A stretch of DNA of 64,000 nt from Atopomonas sediminilitoris. Its GTDB lineage: Bacteria; Pseudomonadota; Gammaproteobacteria; Pseudomonadales; Pseudomonadaceae. Below, piece by piece: positions 44,552-53,692 of this stretch. Made by a program: the position numbers and the translations under genes. The notes beneath the pieces were generated by a model. That model worked only from the letters and a program-made list of their open reading frames with translations, was not told the DNA's origin and did no database searches. Each line of letters opens with the position of its first letter. The first letter of the stretch is position 1. The stretch spans positions 1 to 64,000 of the forward strand of contig NZ_JAKUMM010000005.1 in assembly GCF_022601735.1 (NCBI RefSeq), written 5' to 3'.

Positions 44552-45760
44552 ATGCAGGTTCTTATTATCGAAGACGACCCATGGATGGCCGAGTTGCTCG
44601 CCAGCTTAGTGCGCAACCAGCGCCGCGATGCTGCAGTCACCGTTTGCCAAGATGGTATGGCCGGCTGGCAGCATTGGAGCCAGCACGGTGCCGAGCTGAT
44701 TTTGTCCGACTGGAATATGCCTGGCCTGAATGGGCTGGACTTGTTGGAGCGGGTGCGCAAACACGAAAAGCAGCAGCGCCTGAGCAAAGAACAGCAAGCC
44801 CCCTTCATTATGGTCACCGCTCGCAACGACCGCCGCAGTGTGATGGAGGCGGTGCGCTTTGGCCTGACCGACTTCATTGCCAAGCCCTTTAGTGTTGGGC
44901 ATGTCCTGGAGCGCCTTAAGCCTTATCTAGGCGAAGGGCCTAGCACTGCTAGCGGACTTGCCGAACAAAGCCTGCTGGAGTACCTCGAGCGCCTCAGCGA
45001 TGAAGAACTGGAACTGCCGCTTAGCCCCAGCCTACAAGAAACCCTCGAGCGCAGCATACGCCCAGAGCAGCAAGACTTCGCCACCCTGAATGCGCTGTGG
45101 CAGCGCGACCCTGCCATCACCGCGCGCCTGCTCGCCGCCGCCAATAGCGGTGATTACTACAAAGGCGGTGACTCACTGACCACGCTCGCCCAGGCACTAC
45201 AACGCCTTGGCCTGCACACCAGTTTGAACTTAGCGCTAGGAGTTGCCCTTGCCCCCGCCAGCGGCCTGCAAGAGCCGGTATTGCGTGAGCGTGGCGAAGC
45301 CCTCTGGAACCAAGTACGAACCCTTGCCGAACTGTGCCAAGCCCTTGCCCGCCAAGTCGGCGACAATCCTGAAGAAGCTTACACCGCCGCCTTGCTCAGC
45401 AACCTGGGCGAGCTGGTCGTTTTGTATGAAGTGCAAAGCTGGCTCGCCACCGGCCAGACGCTGACTGATGCGGACTTAGCCGCCGCGCTCGACCGCTTCA
45501 GCCGCCCGTTTAGCGCCGCACTAAAAGCCAATTGGCGCTTACCGCTGAGCGTGCGCCAGCGCATCGGTGCGCTGTATGGCATGGGCGGCCAAGTCACCGC
45601 CAAGGCTGACTTGGTCATGCGCAGCGCTTATTTACTGCAACAACCCGAAGACAGCCGCGAAGACGGCCTCGACAGCTGCTTGCGACAGTTGAACTTAGGC
45701 AAAACCATTGCCGAGGGGCTTCTCGAGTCGGTGCGCCATATGCCGCAAGTAGCGCTATAA
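44552..45760 (+). CDS. response regulator with HDOD output domain
   Basis: 402 residues. Receiver domain 1-125: acidic Glu7/Asp8/Asp9, phospho-acceptor Asp53 in 'LSDWNMPGLNGLDLL', and Lys111 in 'DFIAKPFS'. Residues ~150-350 form an HDOD domain ('LPLSPSLQETLERSIRPEQQ', 'LLAAANSGDYYKGGDSL', 'LSNLGELVVLYEVQSW'), a non-catalytic relative of HD phosphohydrolases often tied to c-di-GMP or biofilm signalling. Divergent from the cellulose operon with a shared 260-bp intergenic region, so it may take part in its control. No partner kinase nearby. Confidence 0.87.
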   Translation: MQVLIIEDDPWMAELLASLVRNQRRDAAVTVCQDGMAGWQHWSQHGAELILSDWNMPGLNGLDLLERVRKHEKQQRLSKEQQAPFIMVTARNDRRSVMEAVRFGLTDFIAKPFSVGHVLERLKPYLGEGPSTASGLAEQSLLEYLERLSDEELELPLSPSLQETLERSIRPEQQDFATLNALWQRDPAITARLLAAANSGDYYKGGDSLTTLAQALQRLGLHTSLNLALGVALAPASGLQEPVLRERGEALWNQVRTLAELCQALARQVGDNPEEAYTAALLSNLGELVVLYEVQSWLATGQTLTDADLAAALDRFSRPFSAALKANWRLPLSVRQRIGALYGMGGQVTAKADLVMRSAYLLQQPEDSREDGLDSCLRQLNLGKTIAEGLLESVRHMPQVAL

Positions 45761-45939
45761 GCAGGCACGCGCTGCGTTTTAAGCACCTACTCGCGTCGCA
45801 CACTGCCTAGCGCGCCAACCAAAAACCGCCTATGAGCCACTATCAAGCGACACGATAACGCCGTTCGCGGCTGGCTTGTGTGTAACGCAGCGCCCACACT
45901 GTCGTCATTACAACAACACCGCTTGCTTGAGGATTTGGC

Positions 45940-46902
45940 GTGCACGCAACTTTGCCCCTGCTCAATGCCTTGGATTTTCCCGCGATTCAACGCAGTACCT
46001 TGACCACCTTGCAGGTCAACCTGACCTACGAATGCAATCAGCGTTGCCTGCACTGCCACGTTAACGCCGGCCCCAGCCGCACCGAGCGGATGGATGACAG
46101 CAACCTAGCGTTGCTCAAGCAGGTCATTGCTGCCCATGCGGTCGACACGCTGGACTTAACCGGCGGCGCGCCGGAAATGCACCCACGCTTTCGTGAGCTC
46201 GTACAGCATGCGCGGCGCGAAGGGTTGCGGGTGATCGACCGCTGCAACCTGACCATTCTCAGCGAGCCCGGCTACGCCGACCTAGCCGCGTTTTTGGCCG
46301 CCGAGCAGGTCGAGATCAGCGCGTCATTGCCGTGCTACTCGCGTGACAACGTTGACCAGCAGCGCGGCGACGGCGTGTTTGCCCGCAGCATCGACGGTCT
46401 CAAAGCGCTTAACGCGCTAGGCTACGGCGTGGCCGACAGCGGCTTAACCCTCAACTTGGTCTACAACCCGCAAGGCCCCAGCCTGCCGCCGGCGCAAGCG
46501 GGGCTCGAAGCCGCCTACAAGGCCCATCTGGCCGAAGACTTTGGCATTGTGTTCAACCACCTGCTGACCATCACCAATATGCCGATTCAACGCTTTGGCA
46601 GCACCTTGATCAGCAAAGGCACCTTTCACGGCTATATGCAGTTGCTGCGCGACAGTTACCGCGCCGACAACCTCGATGGCGTGATGTGCAAAAACTTGGT
46701 CAGCGTTGACTACCAAGGCTACCTGTACGATTGCGACTTCAACCAAATGCTCGACTTACCCTTGCCGCTGATCGGCCGCGAACGCAGCCATTTGCGTGAT
46801 CTGCTGGCGCAGCGTCTGGAGGGCAACCCGATTGTCACCCGCGACCACTGCTTTGCCTGCACCGCCGGACAAGGCTCTAGTTGTGGCGGTGCGCTCGGTT
46901 AA
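45940..46902 (+). CDS. arsS: arsenosugar biosynthesis radical SAM protein ArsS
   Basis: 320 residues; GTG start at 45940 with TTGAGGA 6 nt before it. Radical SAM cluster motif Cys32-x3-Cys36-x2-Cys39 in 'YECNQRCLHCHVNAGP', then 'LDLTGGAPEMHPRFREL'. The C-terminal 'CFACTAGQGSSCGGAL' (Cys304, Cys307, Cys315) probably holds a second Fe-S site. This family adds the deoxyadenosyl unit to dimethylarsinous acid, making arsenosugar precursors; some members use selenocysteine, but this one has only ordinary codons. The two genes at 49104 and 49787 are the matching glycosyltransferases. An ArsM methyltransferase is not seen. Confidence 0.87.
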   Translation: MHATLPLLNALDFPAIQRSTLTTLQVNLTYECNQRCLHCHVNAGPSRTERMDDSNLALLKQVIAAHAVDTLDLTGGAPEMHPRFRELVQHARREGLRVIDRCNLTILSEPGYADLAAFLAAEQVEISASLPCYSRDNVDQQRGDGVFARSIDGLKALNALGYGVADSGLTLNLVYNPQGPSLPPAQAGLEAAYKAHLAEDFGIVFNHLLTITNMPIQRFGSTLISKGTFHGYMQLLRDSYRADNLDGVMCKNLVSVDYQGYLYDCDFNQMLDLPLPLIGRERSHLRDLLAQRLEGNPIVTRDHCFACTAGQGSSCGGALG

Positions 46903-46957
46903 GCCACCCCTTTTATCCGCCCAGACGCCTTAGGGCGCTGCGATTAACGAGGCCTTT

Positions 46958-49099
46958 ATGCGTTCCAGCAAGCTCATCGTGCTCATCACCGTGGTCGCCG
47001 CGGTGGCGGCTTTTTTCCTGTTTGATTTGGGCCAGTTCCTCACGCTGGACTACCTCAAGAGCCAACAAGCCGCCTTCAGCGCGCACGTCGCGGCGCAGCC
47101 GTGGCTGGCCGCTGGTCTCTTCTTCAGCCTGTATGTGGTGGTGACGGCGCTGTCGATTCCTGGCGCGGCGCTCTTAACCTTGCTCGCCGGCGCGCTGTTT
47201 GGCCTGCTGGAAGGCTTTGTGCTGGTGTCGTTTGCCTCCACGCTGGGCGCGACACTGGCCATGCTGCTGTCACGTTTTTTGCTGCGCGACTGGGTGCAAA
47301 GCAAGTTCGCCAGCGCCATGCGCGGCATCGAGCAGGGCGTCGAGCGCGAAGGGGCGTTCTACCTGTTCGCCCTGCGCTTGGTGCCGGTGGTGCCGTTCTT
47401 TGTGATCAACCTCGCCATGGGCCTAACCAAACTGCGTGCCAGCACTTTCTGGTGGGTTAGCCAATTAGGCATGCTGCCCGGCACCTTGGTTTACGTGAAC
47501 GCCGGCCGCGAACTGGGCCAGCTCGACTCATTGGCCGGCATTTTGTCGCCCAGCGTGCTCGGCGCTTTTGTGCTGCTGGGCGTGTTCCCGATCATCGCGC
47601 GCAAGCTGCTCGATACCCTCAAGGCGCGCCGCGTCTATCAAGGCTGGCACAAGCCCAAGCAGTTTGATCGCAACCTGATCGCCATTGGTGCCGGTGCCGG
47701 CGGCTTGGTCAGCACCTACATTGGCGCGGCGGTGAAGGCCAAAGTGTCGCTGATCGAAAAACACAAAATGGGCGGCGATTGCCTCAACACTGGCTGCGTG
47801 CCGTCGAAGGCGCTGATTCGCTCGGCCAAATTTGCCGCCGAGCTGCAAAAAGCCGAGCAGCTGGGCTTTAGCGGTGCGCAAGCGCAGGTCGACTTCGCCC
47901 GTGTGATGGAGCGCGTGCAGAGCGTGATCAGCACCATCGAGCCGCATGATTCGGTCGAGCGTTACACCGATTTAGGCGTCGAGTGCCTGCAAGGCAGCGC
48001 AACCATCCTCTCGCCCTGGGAGGTAGAGGTCGACGGCCAGCGCCTGACCACCCGCAACATTGTCATCGCCGCCGGCGCACGCCCGCTGATGCCTGACCTA
48101 CCGGGGCTGGATACGGTTGCGGCGTATAACTCCGACACCGTTTGGACACTGCGCGAACAACCCAAGCGCCTGCTGGTACTCGGCGGCGGCCCGATTGGCT
48201 GCGAGCTGGCGCAAGCCTTCCAGCGCTTAGGCAGCCAAGTGATTTTGGTCCAGCGCGGCGCACGCCTGTTACCGCGTGAAGATGACGACGCCAGCGACGC
48301 GGTGATGAGCAAGTTCCGCGCCGAAGGCATGGACCTGCGCCTGCAGCACGAAGCCCAGCGCTTTGCCGTGGAAGACGGCGAGTCGGTGCTTTACTGCCGC
48401 CACAAAGCCACTGGCGAGCCAGTGCGTATCGCCTTTGACGCCGTGCTGATCGCCCTTGGCCGCGTTGCCAATGTCACCGGCTATGGCGCCGAAACGCTCG
48501 GCCTTGAAGTGCGCGCCAATGGCACGCTGGCGGTAGATGAATACCTCGCCACTAAATACCCCAACATCTTTGCCGTCGGCGATGTCACAGGCCCCTATCA
48601 ATTCACCCACGCCGCCGCGCATCAAGCTTGGTACGCCGCGGTGAACGCCCTGTTCGCGCCGTTCAAACGCTTTAAGGTGGATTATCGGGTGATCCCGTGG
48701 GCCACGTTTACCGACCCAGAAGTGGCGCGCGTCGGCCTTAATGAGCAAGACGCCAAAGCCCAAGGCATTGCCTACGAAGTGACACGTTTTGGTATCGACG
48801 ACCTCGACCGCGCGATTGCCGACGAAGCCGCCCACGGCTTTGTCAAAGTACTCACTGTGCCCGGCAAAGACAAAATCCTCGGCGTCACCATCGTCGGCGA
48901 GCACGCGGGCGATTTGATTGCCGAATACGTCGCGGCGATCAAGCACGGCTTTGGCTTAAACAAGATCCTCGGCACCATCCATATCTACCCCACGCTGGCG
49001 GAGGCGAATAAATACGCCGCCGGCGAATGGAAGCGCGCCCACGCGCCGCAAAAGGTGCTGGCTTGGCTGGGCAAGTTCCACGCATGGCGACTGCGTTAA
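46958..49099 (+). CDS. fusion: TVP38/TMEM64 membrane domain plus FAD-dependent disulfide oxidoreductase
   Basis: 713 residues. Residues 1-225 are a TVP38/TMEM64 (DedA-like) membrane domain ('GAALLTLLAGALFGLLEGF', 'LRLVPVVPFFVINLAMG'). Residues ~235-713 are a mercuric-reductase-like flavoprotein: FAD motif 'IAIGAGAGGLVSTYIG', redox pair Cys275/Cys280 in 'GGDCLNTGCVPSKALIRSAK', NAD(P) motif 'VLGGGPIGCELAQAFQRLG', and 'FAVGDVTGPYQFTHAA'. At the C-terminus, where lipoamide-type enzymes have HPT, it reads 'IHIYPTLAEA', as in mercury-reductase relatives. Both halves occur in arsenosugar-type clusters; the substrate (an arsenical, metal or thiol) is unknown. Confidence 0.85.
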   Translation: MRSSKLIVLITVVAAVAAFFLFDLGQFLTLDYLKSQQAAFSAHVAAQPWLAAGLFFSLYVVVTALSIPGAALLTLLAGALFGLLEGFVLVSFASTLGATLAMLLSRFLLRDWVQSKFASAMRGIEQGVEREGAFYLFALRLVPVVPFFVINLAMGLTKLRASTFWWVSQLGMLPGTLVYVNAGRELGQLDSLAGILSPSVLGAFVLLGVFPIIARKLLDTLKARRVYQGWHKPKQFDRNLIAIGAGAGGLVSTYIGAAVKAKVSLIEKHKMGGDCLNTGCVPSKALIRSAKFAAELQKAEQLGFSGAQAQVDFARVMERVQSVISTIEPHDSVERYTDLGVECLQGSATILSPWEVEVDGQRLTTRNIVIAAGARPLMPDLPGLDTVAAYNSDTVWTLREQPKRLLVLGGGPIGCELAQAFQRLGSQVILVQRGARLLPREDDDASDAVMSKFRAEGMDLRLQHEAQRFAVEDGESVLYCRHKATGEPVRIAFDAVLIALGRVANVTGYGAETLGLEVRANGTLAVDEYLATKYPNIFAVGDVTGPYQFTHAAAHQAWYAAVNALFAPFKRFKVDYRVIPWATFTDPEVARVGLNEQDAKAQGIAYEVTRFGIDDLDRAIADEAAHGFVKVLTVPGKDKILGVTIVGEHAGDLIAEYVAAIKHGFGLNKILGTIHIYPTLAEANKYAAGEWKRAHAPQKVLAWLGKFHAWRLR

Positions 49100-49103
49100 G
49101 CCG

Positions 49104-49790
49104 ATGGCTAAAGCGCTCTCACTGATCATCCCCACGCTCAACGACGCCGAGGCGCTGGGGCTGTTGCTCGCGCAACTGCAAATCCACCGCGCCGAGGTCG
49201 AGCTGATCGTGGTGGATGGCCACAGCCAAGACACCAGCATCGCGATCGCCACACCGCTGGCCGACCATGTGCTGTGCAGCCCTGCCGGTCGGGCGCGACA
49301 AATGAATGCCGGCGCCGCCCACGCGCAAGGCGAGACCTTGCTGTTTGTGCATGCCGATACCCAGCTGCCGGATAACTTTCCCGCTTTAATAAGCCACGCC
49401 ATGCAGCACGCAGACTGGGGCCGTTTTGATCTGCGTTTACAGCCCAGCACCGCGCTGCTGCGCTGCGTGGCATGGTTTATCAACACCCGCTCACGGCTGA
49501 CGCGCATCGCTACCGGCGACCAAGGCATTTTTGTGCGCCGCCGGCTTTGGCAACAGCTCGGCGGCTATGCCGACATTGCCCTGATGGAAGACATCGAGCT
49601 CAGTCGCCGGCTCAAGCGCGCCGGCCAGTTTGCCGCCATCCGTACACCGCTGATCACCTCCAGCCGCCGCTGGCTTAAACACGGCACGCTCCGCACCATC
49701 GGCCTGATGTGGTCATTGCGCTGGCGTTATTGGCGCGGCGCCGATCCCGCCGACTTAGCCGCCCGCTATTACGGCCCACGGCAATCATGA
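49104..49790 (+). CDS. glycosyltransferase, arsenosugar cluster type (TIGR04283-like)
   Basis: 228-residue GT-A fold enzyme: 'LSLIIPTLNDAEALGLLLAQ', nucleotide-binding 'VVDGHSQDTS', 'GRARQMNAGAAHAQGETLLF' and 'VHADTQLPDN' with the metal-binding Asp, and 'ATGDQGIFVRRRLWQQLGGY'. These are the marks of the family that accompanies ArsS. It would attach a sugar to the arsenic-bearing nucleoside-derived group or to a lipid carrier; the exact acceptor is unproven. It starts 4 bp after the fusion oxidoreductase gene and overlaps the next by ATGA. Confidence 0.84.
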   Translation: MAKALSLIIPTLNDAEALGLLLAQLQIHRAEVELIVVDGHSQDTSIAIATPLADHVLCSPAGRARQMNAGAAHAQGETLLFVHADTQLPDNFPALISHAMQHADWGRFDLRLQPSTALLRCVAWFINTRSRLTRIATGDQGIFVRRRLWQQLGGYADIALMEDIELSRRLKRAGQFAAIRTPLITSSRRWLKHGTLRTIGLMWSLRWRYWRGADPADLAARYYGPRQS

Positions 49791-50407
49791 GCTTGCCGGT
49801 CATTGTCATGGCCAAAGCCCCAGAGGCTGGCCGCGTTAAAACCCGCTTGATCCCAACGCTGGGCGCTGATGAAGCCTGCGCGCTGTATCGCCGCTTATTA
49901 CGGCACACGCTGAGCCACGCCGCGCAGTACACCAACGCACTGCACCTGCATGTCAGCCCCGACCTAGACCACCCTGAACTGCAAGCCTTGGCCCACGAGT
50001 TTGACGCTCAGTTGAGCCTGCAATGCCAAGGCGACTTGGGCCAACGCATGTTGTATGCGTTCAGCCAGCTGGGCACACCGGCCCTGTTGATCGGCAGCGA
50101 CTGCCCACTGCTGGATGCCCCGCACCTGCACGCCGCCGCACAGGCCCTTGAACAACATGACATCACCTTGAGCCCCAGCAGCGACGGTGGCTACGTGCTG
50201 ATCGGCCTTCAACAGCCGCACCCTGCGCCCTTCCAAGATATCGACTGGAGCACCGCACGCGTGCTGGCGCAAAGCCAAGCGCAGTGCCAACGCGCTGGGC
50301 TACGTCTGCACCTCGGCGAGACGCTGTGGGATGTCGATGACGGCAATGACTACGCGCAACTACAGAACGATCCACGCTTTGACCATTTAGTCGCCAAATG
50401 CCCCTAG
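49787..50407 (+). CDS. nucleotidyl/glycosyltransferase, arsenosugar cluster type (TIGR04282-like)
   Basis: 206 residues from ATG 49787, which overlaps the previous stop (ATGA); the frame runs further upstream without conservation. Signature 'VMAKAPEAGRVKTRLIPTLG' (CofC/MobA-like nucleotide-binding loop), 'LIGSDCPLLDAPHL', 'LSPSSDGGYVLIGL' and C-terminal 'LWDVDDGNDYAQL'. Members of this family occur next to ArsS and the TIGR04283 transferase. Probably supplies or transfers an activated group in the same pathway. Last gene of the cluster. Confidence 0.83.
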   Translation: MSLPVIVMAKAPEAGRVKTRLIPTLGADEACALYRRLLRHTLSHAAQYTNALHLHVSPDLDHPELQALAHEFDAQLSLQCQGDLGQRMLYAFSQLGTPALLIGSDCPLLDAPHLHAAAQALEQHDITLSPSSDGGYVLIGLQQPHPAPFQDIDWSTARVLAQSQAQCQRAGLRLHLGETLWDVDDGNDYAQLQNDPRFDHLVAKCP

Positions 50408-50570
50408 TTTTGCTGTCGTTCGCTACACTTGCCCTCGCGCTTGGCGCTGATGGCTGCAGGCCGTCCGGTAGTCTGTCGATTTGACCCGCTACATCTGGCA
50501 TAATCCGCGCTCTTTGTCGCGGCACCCCCTGCATCCCGTCGCGTACAAGCTTGTCGCAGAGTGAATTACC

Positions 50571-50604
50571 GGAGGAATCGGCCCCGCCGATGGTAACTAG
50601 ATGA
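50571..50604 (+). promoter_or_regulatory. Shine-Dalgarno and four-codon micro-ORF overlapping the pckA start
   Basis: GGAGGA (50571-50576) is 24 nt from the pckA ATG, too far to serve it. An ATG at 50590, 13 nt after it, opens ATG GTA ACT AGA TGA (50590-50604), whose stop overlaps the pckA ATG as ATGA. The pckA frame has a stop (TAG, 50598-50600) just before its start, so no longer start exists. Translation by termination-reinitiation would explain the layout. Confidence 0.45.
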
Positions 50605-52142
50605 CCGATAGCAATATTCGCGTTTACACCGACATCAGCGCCGCTGAACTGGTCGAATTAGCGGTTCGCCGCGGTGAAGGTGAGCTAGCCGCCAACGGCT
50701 CGCTGGTAGTTAACACCGGCGCACGCACCGGCCGTTCACCGATGGATCGTTTCATCGTTGAAGAAGCCAGCACCAAAGACGCCATTGCCTGGGGCAACAT
50801 CAACCGCCCATTCCCCGCCGACAAGTTCGACGCCCTGTGGGAACGTGTTGAAGCCTACCTCGAAGAGCGCGACAGCTTTGTATCGCACGTGCATGTGGGC
50901 GCAGACCCGGAGCACTACCAGCCGGTACGCATGACCACCGAAACCGCGTGGCACAACCTGTTTGGCCGTGTGTTGTTTGTTCGCCCTGAGAACTACAACT
51001 ACAAAGGCAAAGAAGCTTGGCAGATCCTCAACGCGCCGCACTTTGAGTGCGTCCCCGAGCGTGACGGCACCAACTCTGACGGCACTGTGATCCTCAACTT
51101 TGCCAAGCGCAAAGTGCTGTTGGCGGGCATGCGCTACGCCGGCGAAATGAAGAAAGCCATGTTCGCCGTGCAGAACTTCCTGCTGCCAGAAAAAGACGTA
51201 CTGCCGATGCACTGCGCCGCCAACGTCGGCGATGAAGGCGACGTGACCTTGTTCTTCGGCCTGTCCGGCACTGGCAAGACCACCCTGTCCGCCGACCCAA
51301 GCCGCTTCCTGATCGGCGACGACGAGCACGGCTGGGGTAAAGGCACCGTGTTCAACATCGAAGGCGGCTGCTACGCCAAGTGCATCGACTTGTCGCAAAA
51401 GAACGAGCCGGTGATTTGGGACGCGATCAAATTTGGCGCCGTGCTGGAAAACGTCGTACTCGACGAAAACCGCCAGCCTAACTACGCCGACGACAGCCTG
51501 ACGCAAAACACCCGCGCCGCGTATCCGCTGGAGCACGTTGAAAAGCGTGTTGAGCTGAACCGTGCCGGCGAGCCGAATGCGGTGATCTTCTTGACCTGCG
51601 ACCTGACCGGCGTACTGCCACCGGTGTCGATCCTCAGCAATGAGCAGGCGGCTTACCACTTCTTGTCCGGCTACACCGCACTGGTCGGCTCGACCGAGAT
51701 GGGTTCTGGCGGCGGCATTAAGTCGACCTTCTCCACCTGCTTCGGCGCACCGTTCTTCCCGCGTCCGGCTGGCGAGTACGCTGAGCTGCTGATCAAGCGC
51801 ATCAAGGAGTTTGGCTCCAAGGTCTATCTGGTTAACACCGGCTGGACTGGTGGTGGCTACGGCGTTGGTCAACGCTTCAACATCCCCACCACGCGTGGTG
51901 TGATTGCCGCCATTCAAAGCGGTGCCCTGATCGGCGCAGACACCGAGCACCTCGACCTGATCAACCTTGACGTGCCTAAGGCCGTGCCTGGCGTTGACAG
52001 CGCACTGCTCAACCCACGCAACACGTGGGCTGACCCAGCCGCTTACGACGAGGCCGCCCGCGGCCTGGCCAAGCAGTTCGTCGACAACTTCCAGAAGTTC
52101 GACGTTTCTGACGCCATCAAGAGCGCTGGCCCGCAGCTGTAA
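50601..52142 (+). CDS. pckA: phosphoenolpyruvate carboxykinase (ATP)
   Basis: 513 residues, cytoplasmic; converts oxaloacetate and ATP to phosphoenolpyruvate, ADP and CO2, the entry step of gluconeogenesis. Present are '[20 protein letters not shown]', the kinase-1a loop '[18 protein letters not shown]' and '[20 protein letters not shown]' (kinase-2 and metal site), and '[15 protein letters not shown]' near the C-terminus. ATG 50601 is the only usable start: it is preceded in frame by TAG and the next Met lies in the conserved PMDR motif. It lacks its own close ribosome-binding site. Followed by a strong bidirectional terminator. Confidence 0.96.
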   Translation: MTDSNIRVYTDISAAELVELAVRRGEGELAANGSLVVNTGARTGRSPMDRFIVEEASTKDAIAWGNINRPFPADKFDALWERVEAYLEERDSFVSHVHVGADPEHYQPVRMTTETAWHNLFGRVLFVRPENYNYKGKEAWQILNAPHFECVPERDGTNSDGTVILNFAKRKVLLAGMRYAGEMKKAMFAVQNFLLPEKDVLPMHCAANVGDEGDVTLFFGLSGTGKTTLSADPSRFLIGDDEHGWGKGTVFNIEGGCYAKCIDLSQKNEPVIWDAIKFGAVLENVVLDENRQPNYADDSLTQNTRAAYPLEHVEKRVELNRAGEPNAVIFLTCDLTGVLPPVSILSNEQAAYHFLSGYTALVGSTEMGSGGGIKSTFSTCFGAPFFPRPAGEYAELLIKRIKEFGSKVYLVNTGWTGGGYGVGQRFNIPTTRGVIAAIQSGALIGADTEHLDLINLDVPKAVPGVDSALLNPRNTWADPAAYDEAARGLAKQFVDNFQKFDVSDAIKSAGPQL

Positions 52143-52153
52143 AAAGCGGCTCG

Positions 52154-52193
52154 CAACAAAAAACCCGCATCGATTGATGCGGGTTTTTTGTTG
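52154..52193. terminator. bidirectional rho-independent terminator, pckA / dbpA
   Basis: CAACAAAAAACCCGCATCGA and its inverted partner TTGATGCGGGTTTTTTGTTG lie between two convergent genes, with A- and T-tracts on either side. Serves both transcripts. Confidence 0.93.
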
Positions 52194-52203
52194 GCGCTCT
52201 GTA

Positions 52204-53592
52204 TTACACCGACAACAAGCGCACTTTCAAACTACGACCTTTAATCTTCCCGGCGTTCAAGCGCTTGAGCGCGGCCTTAGCCACGCTACGCTCCACCGCC
52301 ACATAAGCCTGATAATCGAAAATCGCGATCTTGCCCACCTGCGCACCGGCAATGCCAGCGTCGCCAGTGAGCGCACCCAGAATATCGCCCGGGCGCAGCT
52401 TGTCTTTGCGGCCTGCCGCAATGCATAAGGTCTGCATCACGGGCTCCAGCCCAGCTCCTGAGGCCGCCGGCAAGGCACTGATGTCCTGCCAGTTCAGCGC
52501 TTGCTTTTGCAGGCTTTCAATCGCCTGCGCGCGCTGCCCTTCCGCCGGCGCCACCAAGCTCAGAGCTAGGCCTTTGGCCCCCGCACGGCCGCTGCGGCCA
52601 ATACGGTGCACGTGCACTTCTGGGTCACGCGCCAGCTCGACGTTGATCACCAATTGCAGCTCTTCAATGTCCAAACCACGCGCTGCCACATCGGTGGCCA
52701 CCAGTACGCTACAGCTGCGATTAGCGAATAAGGTCAGCACCTCGTCACGCTCGCGCTGCTCCAAGTCACCGTGCAACGCCAGCGCCGCCATTTGCCGGCT
52801 ACGCAGCAGCTCGACTAACTCTTGGCATTGTTGCCGGGTATGACAAAACGCTACGCAGGAACTTGGCCGGACTTGCTCCAGCAAACGCGCCACCACCGAC
52901 AACCGCTCACGCGGGTCGATCTCGTAAAAACGCTGTTCGATTTGCTGTTGATCGTGCTGCGCTTCAACTTTTATCTGCTGCGGGCTGCGCATGAAGTTAG
53001 CCGCTAGCTGCTCAATGCCCGAGGGGTACGTGGCGGAAAACAACAGCGTTTGCCGACGCGCAGGGGCCTGATTGATGATCTCCGCGATGCTGTCGTAAAA
53101 GCCCATGTCGAGCATGCGATCCGCTTCATCCAGCACTAAGGTGTTCAAGCCCTCCAGTACCAGCGTGCCTTTGCGCAAATGCTCTTGAATGCGCCCCGGT
53201 GTGCCCACCACGATATGCGCGCCGTGTTCTAGCGAGCCAATCTGCGGGCCAATCGGCGCACCACCACACAGCGTTAGAATTTTGATGTTATCCGCCGCCC
53301 GCGCCAGCTGGCGCAGCGCCTTAGCCACCTGATCGGCCAACTCACGCGTCGGGCACAAAACCAAAGCTTGGCAGCCAAAAAACCGCGGATTAAGCGGTGC
53401 CAGCAAGGCAATGCCAAACGCGGCTGTTTTACCGCTGCCGGTTTTGCCTTGGGCGATTACGTCTTGGCCCTTGAGCATTAAAGGCAAACTCGCCGCTTGG
53501 ATCGGCGTCATTTGCTGGTAGCCCAAGGCGTCCAAGTTGCTAAGCATGGCCGCCGACAAGGGCAGTTGAGAAAAAGCTAAAGAGTCAGTCAC
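52204..53592 (-). CDS. dbpA: ATP-dependent RNA helicase DbpA
   Basis: 462 residues. DEAD-box motifs in order: Q motif 'LGYQQMTPIQAASLPLML', I 'AQGKTGSGKTAAFG', Ib 'VGTPGRIQEHL', II 'VLDEADRMLDMGF', III 'LFSATYP', V 'VATDVAARGLDI', VI 'HRIGRSGRAGAKG'. The last ~75 residues ('KLRPGDILGALTGDAGIAGA') are the DbpA RNA-binding domain, which targets hairpin 92 of 23S rRNA and directs the enzyme to late 50S assembly. Convergent with pckA. Confidence 0.94.
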   Translation of the reverse strand: MTDSLAFSQLPLSAAMLSNLDALGYQQMTPIQAASLPLMLKGQDVIAQGKTGSGKTAAFGIALLAPLNPRFFGCQALVLCPTRELADQVAKALRQLARAADNIKILTLCGGAPIGPQIGSLEHGAHIVVGTPGRIQEHLRKGTLVLEGLNTLVLDEADRMLDMGFYDSIAEIINQAPARRQTLLFSATYPSGIEQLAANFMRSPQQIKVEAQHDQQQIEQRFYEIDPRERLSVVARLLEQVRPSSCVAFCHTRQQCQELVELLRSRQMAALALHGDLEQRERDEVLTLFANRSCSVLVATDVAARGLDIEELQLVINVELARDPEVHVHRIGRSGRAGAKGLALSLVAPAEGQRAQAIESLQKQALNWQDISALPAASGAGLEPVMQTLCIAAGRKDKLRPGDILGALTGDAGIAGAQVGKIAIFDYQAYVAVERSVAKAALKRLNAGKIKGRSLKVRLLSV

Positions 53593-53692
53593 GCAGGTCT
53601 ACCTAAGGAAAATACCCGCGCAGTGTAGCAGGGCGAGCAATTCTGCCGAATGCAGCTTAACTGTAAGCATTGGCTCTTGAGACGGTGCACCT

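Noticed and set aside
46850..46902. Selenocysteine-containing C-terminus of ArsS
   Set aside because: The Cys codons are TGC/TGT and the frame ends in TAA; there is no in-frame TGA to be read as selenocysteine.
50481..50504. TTGACC and CATAAT as a pckA promoter
   Set aside because: The spacer is only 12 bp, too short for a sigma-70 promoter.
50736..51950. Long antisense open frame (404 codons) inside pckA
   Set aside because: No ribosome-binding site, no family signature, Val/Gly/Ala-rich shadow of a high-GC gene.
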